This document shows positions 24,432 through 31,863 of a DNA stretch of 34,190 nucleotides, piece after piece (position 1 is the first letter of the stretch; every line of letters begins with the position of its first letter). The position numbers and the translations under genes are program-made. Source of the DNA: CTSoil-075 sp964292325 (GTDB lineage: Bacteria > Bacillota > Negativicutes > DSM-13327); assembly GCA_964292325.1 (NCBI GenBank), contig CAXYVG010000035.1, positions 1-34,190 on the forward strand, given 5' to 3'. The notes beneath the pieces were generated by a model. The model was given only the letters and a program-made list of their open reading frames with translations, was not told the DNA's origin and did not search any database.

Positions 24432-24714
24432 AAAAAAACACCCCACCCCTTAAAAAAGGGACGGAATGTTATCATCATCCGTTGTACCACCCTGCCTATA
24501 CTATAAGCTACAAAAATTCAAGTACGAGGCATACTACCCGATACTCTAGCCTATGATAACGGTGGCGTCCGGCACAGTCTACTGATTCTTTCAACCTGCT
24601 ACTCCTAAGTGTATTTCAATTAGTACATATACTAGGTCACACCGCCCCCTAGTTCTCTGTAAAATGCCACTAATTTACTTATCTTATTCATCGTATTTGC
24701 TATTATATGATCTG
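24432..24714 (-). promoter_or_regulatory. T-box leader of tyrA, candidate specifier UAC (Tyr)
   Basis: On the minus strand the T-box sequence AGGGTGGTACAACGGATG (24478-24493 and following) precedes a terminator whose 15-bp stem (24437-24470, several wobble pairs) is followed by a run of T (24432-24438). Stem I is seen as the loop GGGCGGTGTGA closed by CTAGG/CCTAG, a helix ATTAGT (24669-24674) with ACTAAT (24619-24624), an AGTA loop-E motif at 24676-24679 and, 5 nt after the helix on the 3' strand, UAC at 24611-24613. UAC codes tyrosine, the product of the tyrA pathway. UGGU in the bulge fits the discriminator A of tRNA-Tyr. Confidence 0.92.
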
Positions 24715-24720
24715 CTTATT

Positions 24721-24749
24721 AATATAACAATGCTGTATACATTTGTCAA
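24721..24749 (-). promoter_or_regulatory. sigma-A type promoter of the tyrA T-box transcript
   Basis: On the minus strand TTGACA (24744-24749), 17 nt, TATATT (24721-24726). The -35 begins only 18 nt after the stop codon of the upstream NlpC/P60 gene. Confidence 0.82.
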
Positions 24750-24766
24750 GTACCAAAAAACATACT

Positions 24767-25438
24767 TTACACTATGCGCTTGGCACCAAAATACCTGGTT
24801 TTCCAGTAATTTTCCGACAAATTGCTGATCATTACCCCTCGACTAGAAGACGCATGAACAAACTTGCCATTTTCCAGATAGATCCCATTGTGAGATGCAC
24901 CTGGTTCATACGTAGTAAAAAAGATTACATCGCCTTTCTGCAGATTATTGCGCGGCACGATAGTTCCTTTCTGATATTGCACATCCGCTGTGCGTGGTAA
25001 AGATATATTATTTTTATCGAATACATACCATACTAGACCAGAACAATCAAATCCTTTGGTCGTCACCCCACCCCATTTATATGGAATACCAAGTAAATGT
25101 AGTGCTGTATCAGTAATCTTTGTCGCCTTATTCTTAGAATGTACATTTTTGCTTACTAATGGATTAGCAGTTAGTGCTAGGTATGTTTTTGCATCTACAA
25201 TACCATCTGCTTTTAATTTCTTTGCTTTCTGAAATTTTTTAACAGCGACAGTGGTTTGGGCATTAAACTTCCCATCTATTCTTTGTAAATAATATCCTCG
25301 TTCTTTTAGTTTAAGTTGAATTACAGAAATTTCTTTCCCCACATCACCTTCATGAAATGGTGCAGTCGCAGCATACGCTACTGTTGAAATTAAACAAAAA
25401 AGAGTACCTAACAAGATTACTTTTTTTAATGTATTCAT
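24767..25438 (-). CDS. secreted NlpC/P60 peptidoglycan endopeptidase with PG-binding domain
   Basis: The 223-residue cell-wall hydrolase starts with a cleavable signal peptide (MNTLKKVILLGTLFCLISTVAYA, cut before ATAPF). A peptidoglycan-binding type 1 domain follows (about 29-90, VIQLKLKERGYYLQRIDGKFNAQTTVAVKKFQ), then an NlpC/P60 domain from about 110. There the catalytic Cys is in GFDCSGLVWYVF, the His in SHNGIYLENGKFVHASSS, with a polar third residue after it. Such enzymes cut the D-Glu-DAP bond in stem peptides; SafA/CwlS- or spore-germination-type roles also occur. GGAGG lies 6 nt before the ATG at 25438; the longer in-frame reading has no binding site. No clear terminator is visible before the tyrA promoter. 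Confidence 0.93.
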   Translation of the reverse strand: MNTLKKVILLGTLFCLISTVAYAATAPFHEGDVGKEISVIQLKLKERGYYLQRIDGKFNAQTTVAVKKFQKAKKLKADGIVDAKTYLALTANPLVSKNVHSKNKATKITDTALHLLGIPYKWGGVTTKGFDCSGLVWYVFDKNNISLPRTADVQYQKGTIVPRNNLQKGDVIFFTTYEPGASHNGIYLENGKFVHASSSRGVMISNLSENYWKTRYFGAKRIV

Positions 25439-25570
25439 ACAAATCCTCCAAAATTTGTTTAACATCAATGACACTGTATTGGGGTATTTCGCTAAATATT
25501 ACAAAATTCCTTTTAATATTTGTTAAAACTACATCATTTTATTACTATTTTTTTATTGTACATATACTAA

Positions 25571-25617
25571 AAAAAACATGGTGTATAACGTTTTTTTCGT
25601 TACACACCATGCTTTTT
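25571..25617 (-). terminator. terminator of the ABC-F gene
   Basis: A 14-bp stem with one mismatch (25577-25590 with 25598-25611, core CATGGTGT/ACACCATG) has a T-rich tract on the minus-strand side (25569-25576). It lies 17 nt after the stop codon at 25628. Confidence 0.85.
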
Positions 25618-25627
25618 AGATATCAAG

Positions 25628-27184
25628 TTATATGATTTTAGTTGTCCAATTTTCGACGTTCCAGATCTCCGTGACCCAATCTTCATAAAAGTCTGGCTCA
25701 TGAGAAACTAAAAGAACGGTACCTTTAAATTCAGTGAGGGCTCTCTTCAATTCATTCTTAGCATCTACATCCAAATGATTGGTCGGCTCATCCAGTACTA
25801 GCCAATTGCATTCTTTGAGCATTAGTTTGCACAGTCGCACCTTGGCATTTTCGCCGCCGCTGAGTACCATCATCTGACTCGTAATATGTTCATTGGTTAA
25901 ACCACAACGAGCCAATGCCTGCCGCACTTCAAAATGGGATAAACCTGGATATTCAGCCCATACATCTTCCATCGCAGTTTTGGTATTACGTTCCGTTGAT
26001 TCTTGCTCAAAGTAGCCAGGATGGAGATAGTCACCAAGTTCTACCGCTCCAGATATTGGCTTAATCGAACCTAAAATCGTTTTTAGCAATGTTGTTTTCC
26101 CTAAACCATTGACACCACGAATCGCGACCTTTTGTCCCCGCTCTAATGTAATATTCACAGGTCTGGTTAATGGTTCATCATACCCTAGCACAAGATGCTC
26201 TGCCTGAACAATCATACGGCTTGGTGTTCTTGCTTCTTTAAAACCGAAAACTGGTTTTATTTTTTCTCGTGGTTTTTCTAAGACTTCCATTTTTTCTAAT
26301 TGCTTTTGTCGGCTTTTTGCTCGTCCCGTAGTAGAAATTCGTGCTTTATTACGAGAAATAAAATCTTCTAAACGATCAATTTCTTGTTGTTGACGTTCAT
26401 AAGCCTTCGTTTCTTGCCCCTTACGAATGTTATACAGTTGTTGAAACTGTTCATAATCCCCAGTATATCTTGTAAGCACTGTATTTTCTACATGATAAAT
26501 TACATTGACTACATCATTTAAAAAAGGAATATCATGCGAAACTAAAATAAAGCTATTCTCATACTCTTTGAGATACTTTCGTAACCATTCAATATGCTCT
26601 ACATCCAGATAATTGGTCGGTTCATCCAACAACAAGATGGTTGGATTTTGCAGTAATAGCTTCGTTAATAATACCTTGGTCCGTTGTCCGCCACTTAAAT
26701 CTGCTACATCTTTATCTAGACCAATTTCGCCCAGTCCGAGTCCATTGGCTACTTCAAGAATACGGGCATCAATCATATAAAAGCTATTGCTCTCAAGAAT
26801 GGTCTGTATTTCTCCTACCTCTTCCATCATTTTATCCAATTCGTCTGGCGATGCATCCCCCATTTTATCATAAAGACCTAACATTTCCGCTTCCAAATCA
26901 AACATGGACTGAAACGCTTCACGCAACGCTTCACGGATGGTTTTCCCTTTGTTTAACACCGTATGCTGATCCAAATAACCAACCGTGACTCGATTCGACC
27001 ATGTTACATTTCCTTCATCTGGCATGAGTTGCCCCGTGATGATATTTAAAAAGGTTGATTTGCCTTCTCCATTTGCGCCAATTAATCCAACATGCTCACC
27101 CTTTAACAATCGGAACGAAGCATTTTCTAAAATTTTTCGTGCACCAAAGCCATGTGTTACATTTTCTACTGTTAATACGCTCAA
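25628..27184 (-). CDS. ABC-F family ATP-binding protein (ribosome-associated type)
   Basis: Two ABC ATPase domains in one chain without membrane segments, the ABC-F design; members act at the ribosomal E site or give antibiotic resistance. Domain 1: Walker A GANGEGKST, signature LSGGQRTK, Walker B ILLLDEPTNYLD, switch His LVSHD. Domain 2: Walker A GVNGLGKTT, signature LSGGENAK, Walker B LVLDEPTNHLD, LVSHE. The linker between them (about 240-310) is the charged, partly coiled P-site-tRNA interaction motif region, with SRNKARISTTGRAKSRQKQLEKM. There is no long C-terminal extension. The start is TTG at 27184: AGGTG lies 6 nt before it, inside the end of the upstream GIY-YIG gene, and an ATG at 27199 has no binding site. 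I cannot assign it to EttA, Uup or a resistance subfamily with confidence. Confidence 0.93.
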   Translation of the reverse strand: MSVLTVENVTHGFGARKILENASFRLLKGEHVGLIGANGEGKSTFLNIITGQLMPDEGNVTWSNRVTVGYLDQHTVLNKGKTIREALREAFQSMFDLEAEMLGLYDKMGDASPDELDKMMEEVGEIQTILESNSFYMIDARILEVANGLGLGEIGLDKDVADLSGGQRTKVLLTKLLLQNPTILLLDEPTNYLDVEHIEWLRKYLKEYENSFILVSHDIPFLNDVVNVIYHVENTVLTRYTGDYEQFQQLYNIRKGQETKAYERQQQEIDRLEDFISRNKARISTTGRAKSRQKQLEKMEVLEKPREKIKPVFGFKEARTPSRMIVQAEHLVLGYDEPLTRPVNITLERGQKVAIRGVNGLGKTTLLKTILGSIKPISGAVELGDYLHPGYFEQESTERNTKTAMEDVWAEYPGLSHFEVRQALARCGLTNEHITSQMMVLSGGENAKVRLCKLMLKECNWLVLDEPTNHLDVDAKNELKRALTEFKGTVLLVSHEPDFYEDWVTEIWNVENWTTKII

Positions 27185-27185
27185 T

Positions 27186-27455
27186 CTATTCACCTGCATT
27201 ATTTATTTTTTTATTAAACTCACAAATCAAAGCAATTTTTTGGCATTTTTTCAGTTTTTTGATACCCGCCTCACGCTTTTGCGCCAAGCTTTGATTTTCT
27301 TGGTATTCATAATATACTAATTTAACTGGCAGGCGATTACGAGTATATTTTGCCCCTATGCCCTTATTATGAGCAATGAGACGCCTTTCTAAACTTGCAG
27401 TCCAACCAGTATATAATGTGCCATCCGCACATTGAACAATATATGTGTATGCCAT
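27186..27455 (-). CDS. GIY-YIG nuclease-fold protein (UPF0213 type)
   Basis: An 89-residue single-domain GIY-YIG protein. The two motif halves read TYIVQCADGTLYTGWT (T-Y-I and L-Y-T-G replacing GIY and YIG as usual in this group), with the conserved Arg in LERRLIAHNKG and the Glu in QKREAGIKKLKK. The bacterial UPF0213 proteins have the fold of homing-type nucleases, but their role is not settled. AAGGT lies 9 nt before the ATG. Its TAG stop is separated by one base from the TTG start of the ABC-F gene, and it follows the cyclophilin gene by 11 nt, so all three form an operon. Confidence 0.92.
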   Translation of the reverse strand: MAYTYIVQCADGTLYTGWTASLERRLIAHNKGIGAKYTRNRLPVKLVYYEYQENQSLAQKREAGIKKLKKCQKIALICEFNKKINNAGE

Positions 27456-27466
27456 ACCAAAAGACC

Positions 27467-28078
27467 TTACTGTTCAATAATGCTAATCTTTTTGATCACA
27501 ACATCTTCTACTGGTTTATCCGCTGATGCCGTTTTGACGTTGCCAATTGCCTTCACAACGTCAAGACCGGCAATGACTTTACCAAAGACTGCATGTTTAT
27601 TATCCAAATGAGGCGTAGGTGCGAGCGTAATGAAAAATTGTGATCCACCAGTATTAGGTCCGGCATTCGCCATCGACAAAATACCCTCTGCATCATGTTT
27701 CAACTTTGGATTAAATTCATCTGGTATTTTATAGCCTGGACCACCAGTACCATTACCTTTAGGATCACCGCCTTGAATCATAAAACCAGAAATCACGCGG
27801 TGAAAAATAAGTCCATCATAAAATTTTTTATTTACAAGGTCAATAAAGTTTTTCGTAGTGATTGGTGCTTTGTCTTCAAATAATTCGATTGTAAAATCGC
27901 CTTTTGATGTTTCAAATTTCGCTACCCTATTTTTTTGATTTACCTGTTGTTTCGGCGTACTCTCAGGTGCTACTTGTTTTTCCGGAGTATTGCTAGCACC
28001 ATTATTTCCCGAACACCCTGCAATTAGTAGTACTTGCATTAACAAAACCAATACGATACTGACTATTCTTCGTGACAT
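27467..28078 (-). CDS. cyclophilin-type peptidyl-prolyl isomerase lipoprotein
   Basis: A 203-residue PPIase exported as a lipoprotein: the N terminus is a lipoprotein signal with lipobox LIAGC, Cys at about residue 22, followed by a flexible Asn/Pro/Gln linker. The cyclophilin domain starts at about residue 53 with TSKGDFTIELFEDKAPITTKNF. It has the active-site Arg-Phe region FHRVISGFMIQGGDP and FFITLAPTPHLDNKHAVFGKV. It should catalyse proline isomerisation in proteins folding outside the inner membrane. GGGGGA lies 8 nt before the ATG. It is the first gene of the cyclophilin, GIY-YIG, ABC-F operon. Confidence 0.95.
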   Translation of the reverse strand: MSRRIVSIVLVLLMQVLLIAGCSGNNGASNTPEKQVAPESTPKQQVNQKNRVAKFETSKGDFTIELFEDKAPITTKNFIDLVNKKFYDGLIFHRVISGFMIQGGDPKGNGTGGPGYKIPDEFNPKLKHDAEGILSMANAGPNTGGSQFFITLAPTPHLDNKHAVFGKVIAGLDVVKAIGNVKTASADKPVEDVVIKKISIIEQ

Positions 28079-28125
28079 GTATCCATTCCCCCTAAAATTT
28101 CAATTTAATTTTTTTAATAGTATAG

Positions 28126-28152
28126 CACGCTTACTAAACACGCTATACTATT
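28126..28152. repeat. inverted repeat upstream of the cyclophilin gene
   Basis: AATAGTATAGC (28126-28136) is inverted at 28142-28152 around a short spacer. On the minus strand A-rich rather than T-rich sequence follows, so it is not a standard terminator. It lies about 50 nt before the cyclophilin start and 37 nt after the nth stop, and might be a 5' UTR structure or operator. Confidence 0.5.
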
Positions 28153-28188
28153 ATATCATCAATGACGCCAAGCACAACTTGCAATTTT

Positions 28189-28821
28189 CTACTTTTCTTT
28201 ACTTGGGCATACTGCCTCTAGCGGACATGTCATGCAAGCCGGTTTCCTAGCTTTACAAACATTCCGTCCATGCCATATGAGCCAGTGATGAGCATCACTC
28301 CATTTTTCTTTAGGAATGACTTTCATTAGCCCTTGTTCGACTGCAAGCGGCGTATCTCCTATCGCAAGCCCTAATCGATTTGCTACCCGGAATACATGTG
28401 TATCGACAGCAATGGCTGGAATATTAAACAACTGACTTAGTACTACATTTGCCGTTTTTCTACCAACGCCTGGTAGCGTAAGAAGCTGCACAAAGTTATC
28501 CGGCACTTTACTGTCATATTGGGTGCATAAAATCTCGCAGGTTGCTATAATATTACGCGCTTTACTATGAAACAAACCGCAATCGCGAATATATTGTTCT
28601 AATTTTTCCTGTCCCATGCCCCGCACACTGTCCGGTGTATTATAGTCTGCAAATAAGCGTGCCGTGATCATATTGACTCGTTTGTCAGTACATTGCGCTG
28701 ATAAAATAACGGCTATTAATAATTCAAAAGGAGTAGAATACTCTAGAGCAGTCGAAGTGCCCTGATAATGTTCTTCTAAGATCGATATCATCTGCTGTTT
28801 TATCGTTTTCGTAACTCGCAT
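28189..28821 (-). CDS. nth: endonuclease III
   Basis: A base-excision repair DNA glycosylase/AP lyase acting on oxidised pyrimidines. The 210-residue protein has the helix-hairpin-helix LPGVGRKTA with the catalytic Lys, the catalytic Asp in AVDTHVFRV, LSAQCTDKRVN in the N-terminal region, and the [4Fe-4S] ligand set C-x6-C-x2-C-x5-C (CKARKPACMTCPLEAVC) near the C terminus. The length is that of the E. coli protein (211). AAGGAGGT lies about 10 nt before the ATG. Confidence 0.96.
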   Translation of the reverse strand: MRVTKTIKQQMISILEEHYQGTSTALEYSTPFELLIAVILSAQCTDKRVNMITARLFADYNTPDSVRGMGQEKLEQYIRDCGLFHSKARNIIATCEILCTQYDSKVPDNFVQLLTLPGVGRKTANVVLSQLFNIPAIAVDTHVFRVANRLGLAIGDTPLAVEQGLMKVIPKEKWSDAHHWLIWHGRNVCKARKPACMTCPLEAVCPSKEK

Positions 28822-28853
28822 GATTCTACTACCTCCTTATTGCCGGATACTTT

Positions 28854-28908
28854 CGTAAAGAAATGAGGATAACCATTTCCCTTAACAGAAAAGTGTTATC
28901 CTCATTTC
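28854..28908 (-). terminator. terminator of the UPF0210 operon
   Basis: A perfect 14-bp stem (GAAATGAGGATAAC at 28860-28873 with 28895-28908) is followed on the minus strand by TTTACG, a modest U tract. It lies 15 nt after the stop codon at 28924. Confidence 0.65.
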
Positions 28909-28923
28909 CACTAGGTTCTACTA

Positions 28924-30282
28924 CTAGTTTGTCAAACCACGTATAGGCGCGGGGATTCTGCCACCACGTGCTATAAAATCATCATTTTTAAAAGTATTGA
29001 CTTTTATAATCGGACTATAACCTAATAAACCACCAAATTCAACCCAATCACCGACAGCTTTACCTGGTACAGGAATAATCCGTACTGCCGTCGTTTTATT
29101 ATTAATCATCCCAATCGCTGCTTCATCAGCAATCACACCAGAAATCGTCGCTGCGGAGGTGTCTCCTGCTACAGCAATCATATCGAGTCCTACCGAACAA
29201 ACACAAGTCATCGCTTCTAGTTTTTCAAGCGTCAAACTACCACATTTGACAGCATCAATCATACCAGCATCTTCACTGACAGGAATAAATGCTCCACTTA
29301 AACCGCCAACATGGGAAGAAGCCATCAGTCCACCTTTTTTCACTGCATCATTTAATAATGCAAGTGCTGCAGTCGTTCCAGGAGCGCCACAACTTTCCAG
29401 TCCCATTTCTTCTAAAATATGAGCTACACTATCACCAACTGCTGGTGTAGGTGCCAATGACAAATCGATGATACCAAAAGACACACCCATACGCCTAGAA
29501 GCCTCTTGCGCAACAAGTTGTCCTACACGAGTAATTTTGAAAGCAGTCTTTTTAATGGTTTCAGCAATCGCACTAAAATCTTGTCCCTTAACATCTTCCA
29601 GTGCATGTTTAACAACACCAGGACCACTAACACCAACATTGATGACGGTCTCTGGTTCACCAATGCCATGAAAAGCACCAGCCATAAATGGATTATCTTG
29701 TGGTGCATTAGCAAATACAACCAATTTTGCGCAACCTAACGCATCGCGATCGCTTGTCAGCGCAGCAGTACGCTTAATAATTTCGCCCATCTCACGTACA
29801 CAGTCCATATTAATCCCTGACTTAGTCGATGCCAAGTTAACAGAAGAACAGACTCTGTCCGTTTGTGCCAAGGCTTCAGGAATGGATTGAATTAAAATCT
29901 TTGCACCTTTTGTATAGCCTTTATCAACCAGAGCGGAAAAACCACCAATAAAGTTTACGCCTACTTCTTTTGCAGCAGCATCCATTGCCTGCGCTACTGG
30001 TACATAACTATCGCTGTGGCAACTTCCTGCAACAATGGCAATCGGGGTTACCGAAATACGTTTATTAATAATAGGTATACCATACTCTGCTTCAATATCT
30101 TCACCAATCTTGACTAGGTTCTGGGCCTTTGAAGTTATTTTATCATAAATATTTTGGCAAAATATTTTCATATCAGGATGGCAACAGTCCTGTAAGCTGA
30201 TACCTAGGGTAATTGTACGAACATCAAGTTTATTTTCCTGAATCATCCGATTTGTTTCTAATATTTCTTGAATTGTTAACAT
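28924..30282 (-). CDS. UPF0210 (PFL/DUF711) family protein
   Basis: The 452-residue protein belongs to UPF0210, a family of soluble proteins of unknown biochemical role. Conserved stretches include VRTITLGISLQDC near the N terminus, GGFSALVDKGYT, CSSVNLASTKSGINMDCVREMG, NAPQDNPFMAGAFHGIGEPE, VGVSGPGVVKHAL, IIDLSLAPTPAVGDSVA, SHVGGLSGAFIPVSEDAGMI and the C-terminal GGRIPAPIRGLTN. There is no signal peptide or membrane segment. GGGAGG lies 7 nt before the ATG. It follows the small ACT-domain gene by 17 nt; the pairing of an ACT protein with UPF0210 is widely conserved, and ligand control by that partner is inferred from the pairing. Function is not known. Confidence 0.92.
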   Translation of the reverse strand: MLTIQEILETNRMIQENKLDVRTITLGISLQDCCHPDMKIFCQNIYDKITSKAQNLVKIGEDIEAEYGIPIINKRISVTPIAIVAGSCHSDSYVPVAQAMDAAAKEVGVNFIGGFSALVDKGYTKGAKILIQSIPEALAQTDRVCSSVNLASTKSGINMDCVREMGEIIKRTAALTSDRDALGCAKLVVFANAPQDNPFMAGAFHGIGEPETVINVGVSGPGVVKHALEDVKGQDFSAIAETIKKTAFKITRVGQLVAQEASRRMGVSFGIIDLSLAPTPAVGDSVAHILEEMGLESCGAPGTTAALALLNDAVKKGGLMASSHVGGLSGAFIPVSEDAGMIDAVKCGSLTLEKLEAMTCVCSVGLDMIAVAGDTSAATISGVIADEAAIGMINNKTTAVRIIPVPGKAVGDWVEFGGLLGYSPIIKVNTFKNDDFIARGGRIPAPIRGLTN

Positions 30283-30299
30283 TAACGTTCCTCCCTCAA

Positions 30300-30569
30300 C
30301 TATATTCGGTGCATAATTTGGAAAATATCTTCATGCTGTACCTTAATCTCTAAACCGATACTTTGTCCTTTTTCCTTTAAAATCTGTTGTAATTCTTTAA
30401 AAGTAACCGTACATGCTGATATATCAGTAATCATTAACATATTAAAAAAACCATCCAAAATATTTTGGTTAATATTTAGTATGTTTACATTATTTTCCGT
30501 TAAAATTTCACTAACCATAGCGACAATACCCACTCTATCCTGACCAACAATTGTAATTACTGCTTTCAT
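30300..30569 (-). CDS. ACT-domain regulatory protein (UPF0237)
   Basis: A single ACT domain of 89 residues: AVITIVGQDRVGIVAMVSEILTENNVNILNINQNILDGFFNMLMITDI. The G-x-D-R-x-G-I-V turn is the usual amino-acid-binding site of glycine-cleavage-regulator-like and UPF0237 proteins. It probably senses an amino acid for the UPF0210 protein encoded next. GGAGAG lies 8 nt before the ATG at 30569; the longer in-frame reading to 30599 crosses that site. It is the first gene of the operon. Confidence 0.9.
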   Translation of the reverse strand: MKAVITIVGQDRVGIVAMVSEILTENNVNILNINQNILDGFFNMLMITDISACTVTFKELQQILKEKGQSIGLEIKVQHEDIFQIMHRI

Positions 30570-30742
30570 ATACTCACTCTCCATATGTATTTTTGACAAT
30601 ATTCTGATTATAAACTACCTTAAACCTATAAAAATACCATTATTAAATATTAGTTTATAATTTATTATACGGCATTTATCGTAAAAGCCAATACCTTATT
30701 ATAATGTTTTAATTTTTCGACAATTTTTTTATACCATTTATT

Positions 30743-30829
30743 TTAATGTAATAAATACTCATAAGCCATCCATGTAGCCTTTTCGCACCACCGCCAGCAG
30801 TAATCACAATCTGCGTCTATTCGTAACAT
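30743..30829 (-). CDS. candidate 28-residue Cys/Trp-rich small peptide
   Basis: A minus-strand ATG (30827-30829) opens a 28-codon frame rich in residues unusual for random AT-rich DNA: DADCDYCWRWCEKATWMAYEYLL, with three Cys and three Trp. The same frame is open upstream back to a stop at 30878-30880 and there reads DELKDEFLFYLQQV, also protein-like, but no ATG/GTG/TTG with a good binding site starts it. A nine-codon frame (30829-30858) with AAGGATGA 6 nt before its ATG ends in a TGA that overlaps this ATG (TGATG), which would allow coupling. No family is recognised. It may be a real peptide or a frameshifted remnant. Confidence 0.3.
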   Translation of the reverse strand: MLRIDADCDYCWRWCEKATWMAYEYLLH

Positions 30830-30837
30830 CACCTGTT

Positions 30838-30890
30838 GCAAATAAAATAAAAATTCATCTTTTAATTCATCCTTTTTTTATTTTATTTGC
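30838..30890. repeat. 16-bp inverted repeat with internal direct repeat
   Basis: GCAAATAAAATAAAAA (30838-30853) is exactly inverted at 30875-30890. The 21-nt loop contains AATTCATC twice in tandem. It lies in the 390-nt AT-rich gap between the ACT-domain gene and the DUF896 gene, overlapping the upstream part of the small minus-strand frame. Confidence 0.7.
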
Positions 30891-30904
30891 GCTAACTACT
30901 TTAC

Positions 30905-30930
30905 AAATTCTATATATATATATAGAATTT
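30905..30930. repeat. 26-bp perfect palindrome with TA core
   Basis: AAATTCTATATAT is followed directly by its reverse complement. The central part is alternating TA, so the site may simply be easily melted promoter-region DNA or an operator for the flanking genes. Confidence 0.6.
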
Positions 30931-30986
30931 TATTATGAGACTTTTATTCTATTAAAAACATTAACCAAAAGTGAGGCTTTATCATT

Positions 30987-31196
30987 ATGATCACACCAGA
31001 AATGATTTCCAGAATTAATGAATTAGGCAGAAAACAAAAAGACGGAGGATTAACAGAGGAAGAACGCGCTGAACAAGCCACCTTACGTCGCTTATATATT
31101 GATAATATCAAAAATCAAGTAAAAGTTCACTTTGATTCTCAAAAACAGCACATTGATTCTGCTGATTGTTCATGTGGATGCCACGATAAACATTAA
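30987..31196 (+). CDS. DUF896 (UPF0291/YnzC) protein with Cys/His tail
   Basis: Residues 1 to about 55 match the YnzC helical hairpin: MISRINELGRKQKDGGLTEEERAEQATLRRLYIDNIKNQV. In the usual family the C terminus continues with a charged TPEKL-type segment; here it is replaced by a short tail with C-S-C-G-C-H-D-K-H, a likely metal-binding patch. The function of the family is unknown; YnzC is SOS-induced in Bacillus. The binding site (GTGAGG, about 10 nt before the ATG) is only fair. A terminator follows 18 nt after the stop codon. Confidence 0.85.
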   Translation: MITPEMISRINELGRKQKDGGLTEEERAEQATLRRLYIDNIKNQVKVHFDSQKQHIDSADCSCGCHDKH

Positions 31197-31214
31197 AAAC
31201 TGTATATCACTTCA

Positions 31215-31250
31215 AAAATGCCGGAAGCTATCATAAGCTTTCGGCATTTT
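31215..31250. terminator. terminator between DUF896 and DUF1540 genes
   Basis: AAAATGCCGGAAGCT (31215-31229) pairs with AGCTTTCGGCATTTT (31236-31250) with one G-U pair. The T tract on either strand belongs to the outer arms. It serves both convergent genes. Confidence 0.8.
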
Positions 31251-31260
31251 GACTTCCTAC

Positions 31261-31644
31261 TTATCTTTTTTCAAATGTATTACAATCTGTATCAGGAGTC
31301 TTCGCTGCATTGATACCAGCTACTTCAATATGATCTGCAGTACATACATTCTCCGTCTGCCAATGTTTGCAATTAGTTACGAAACACTCTACAACCGGAG
31401 TTACTTGTGTACCATCAAGAAAAGCTGCTGATACCGTTCCACCAATATTAGCATTATGAAGAGCGCCTAACATATCCCCCATCGTTTTACGATGATGAAA
31501 GGATTTGCATTCGGTATCTTTAGCATGCTTCGATTCTCCAGTAGATGCCTCATTATAAATACTTACTTTTGCTGCCATACATTGCTCTCCAGGCATATAG
31601 TGGGTGCATTGATCAACAGTACATTTCACAATAGGATTTGCCAT
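31261..31644 (-). CDS. tandem DUF1540 cysteine-rich protein
   Basis: The 127-residue protein contains two DUF1540 modules with the same spacing C-x4-C-x8-C followed by a distant D-T-x-C: first CTVDQCTHYMPGEQC with DTECKSF, second CFVTNCKHWQTENVC with DTDCNTF. A linker of about 30 residues (KTMGDMLGALHNANIGGTV) separates them. DUF1540 proteins are small, probably metal-binding, and common in clostridia and spore formers; their role is unknown. The GTG at 31656 is in frame but overlaps the GAGGAG site, so the ATG at 31644 is preferred. Confidence 0.88.
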   Translation of the reverse strand: MANPIVKCTVDQCTHYMPGEQCMAAKVSIYNEASTGESKHAKDTECKSFHHRKTMGDMLGALHNANIGGTVSAAFLDGTQVTPVVECFVTNCKHWQTENVCTADHIEVAGINAAKTPDTDCNTFEKR

Positions 31645-31863
31645 ATCCTCATTCACTCCTCTTTTTCAATTTTTCTAGCTTACTGAAAAAAATATACGAT
31701 ATAGATAGTATCCTGCTACATCAATATTTTTATACATCATCTTAATTATTTTCATATTCATTCATTAAAGTGTTTACCATTATTTGTTCTTCCTATAAAG
31801 TTAAAAGAGAACAATACATAAAAATCTAAGATTATATGCATACTATTATGAGGAGGGATTTTT

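Noticed and set aside
26641..26988. 115-codon plus-strand frame inside the ABC-F gene
   Set aside because: Antisense of the first ATPase domain; no binding site and no protein-like features.
30600..30742. RNA gene or second small ORF in the first part of the 390-nt gap
   Set aside because: The sequence is plain AT-rich DNA without stable stems, T-box or riboswitch marks.
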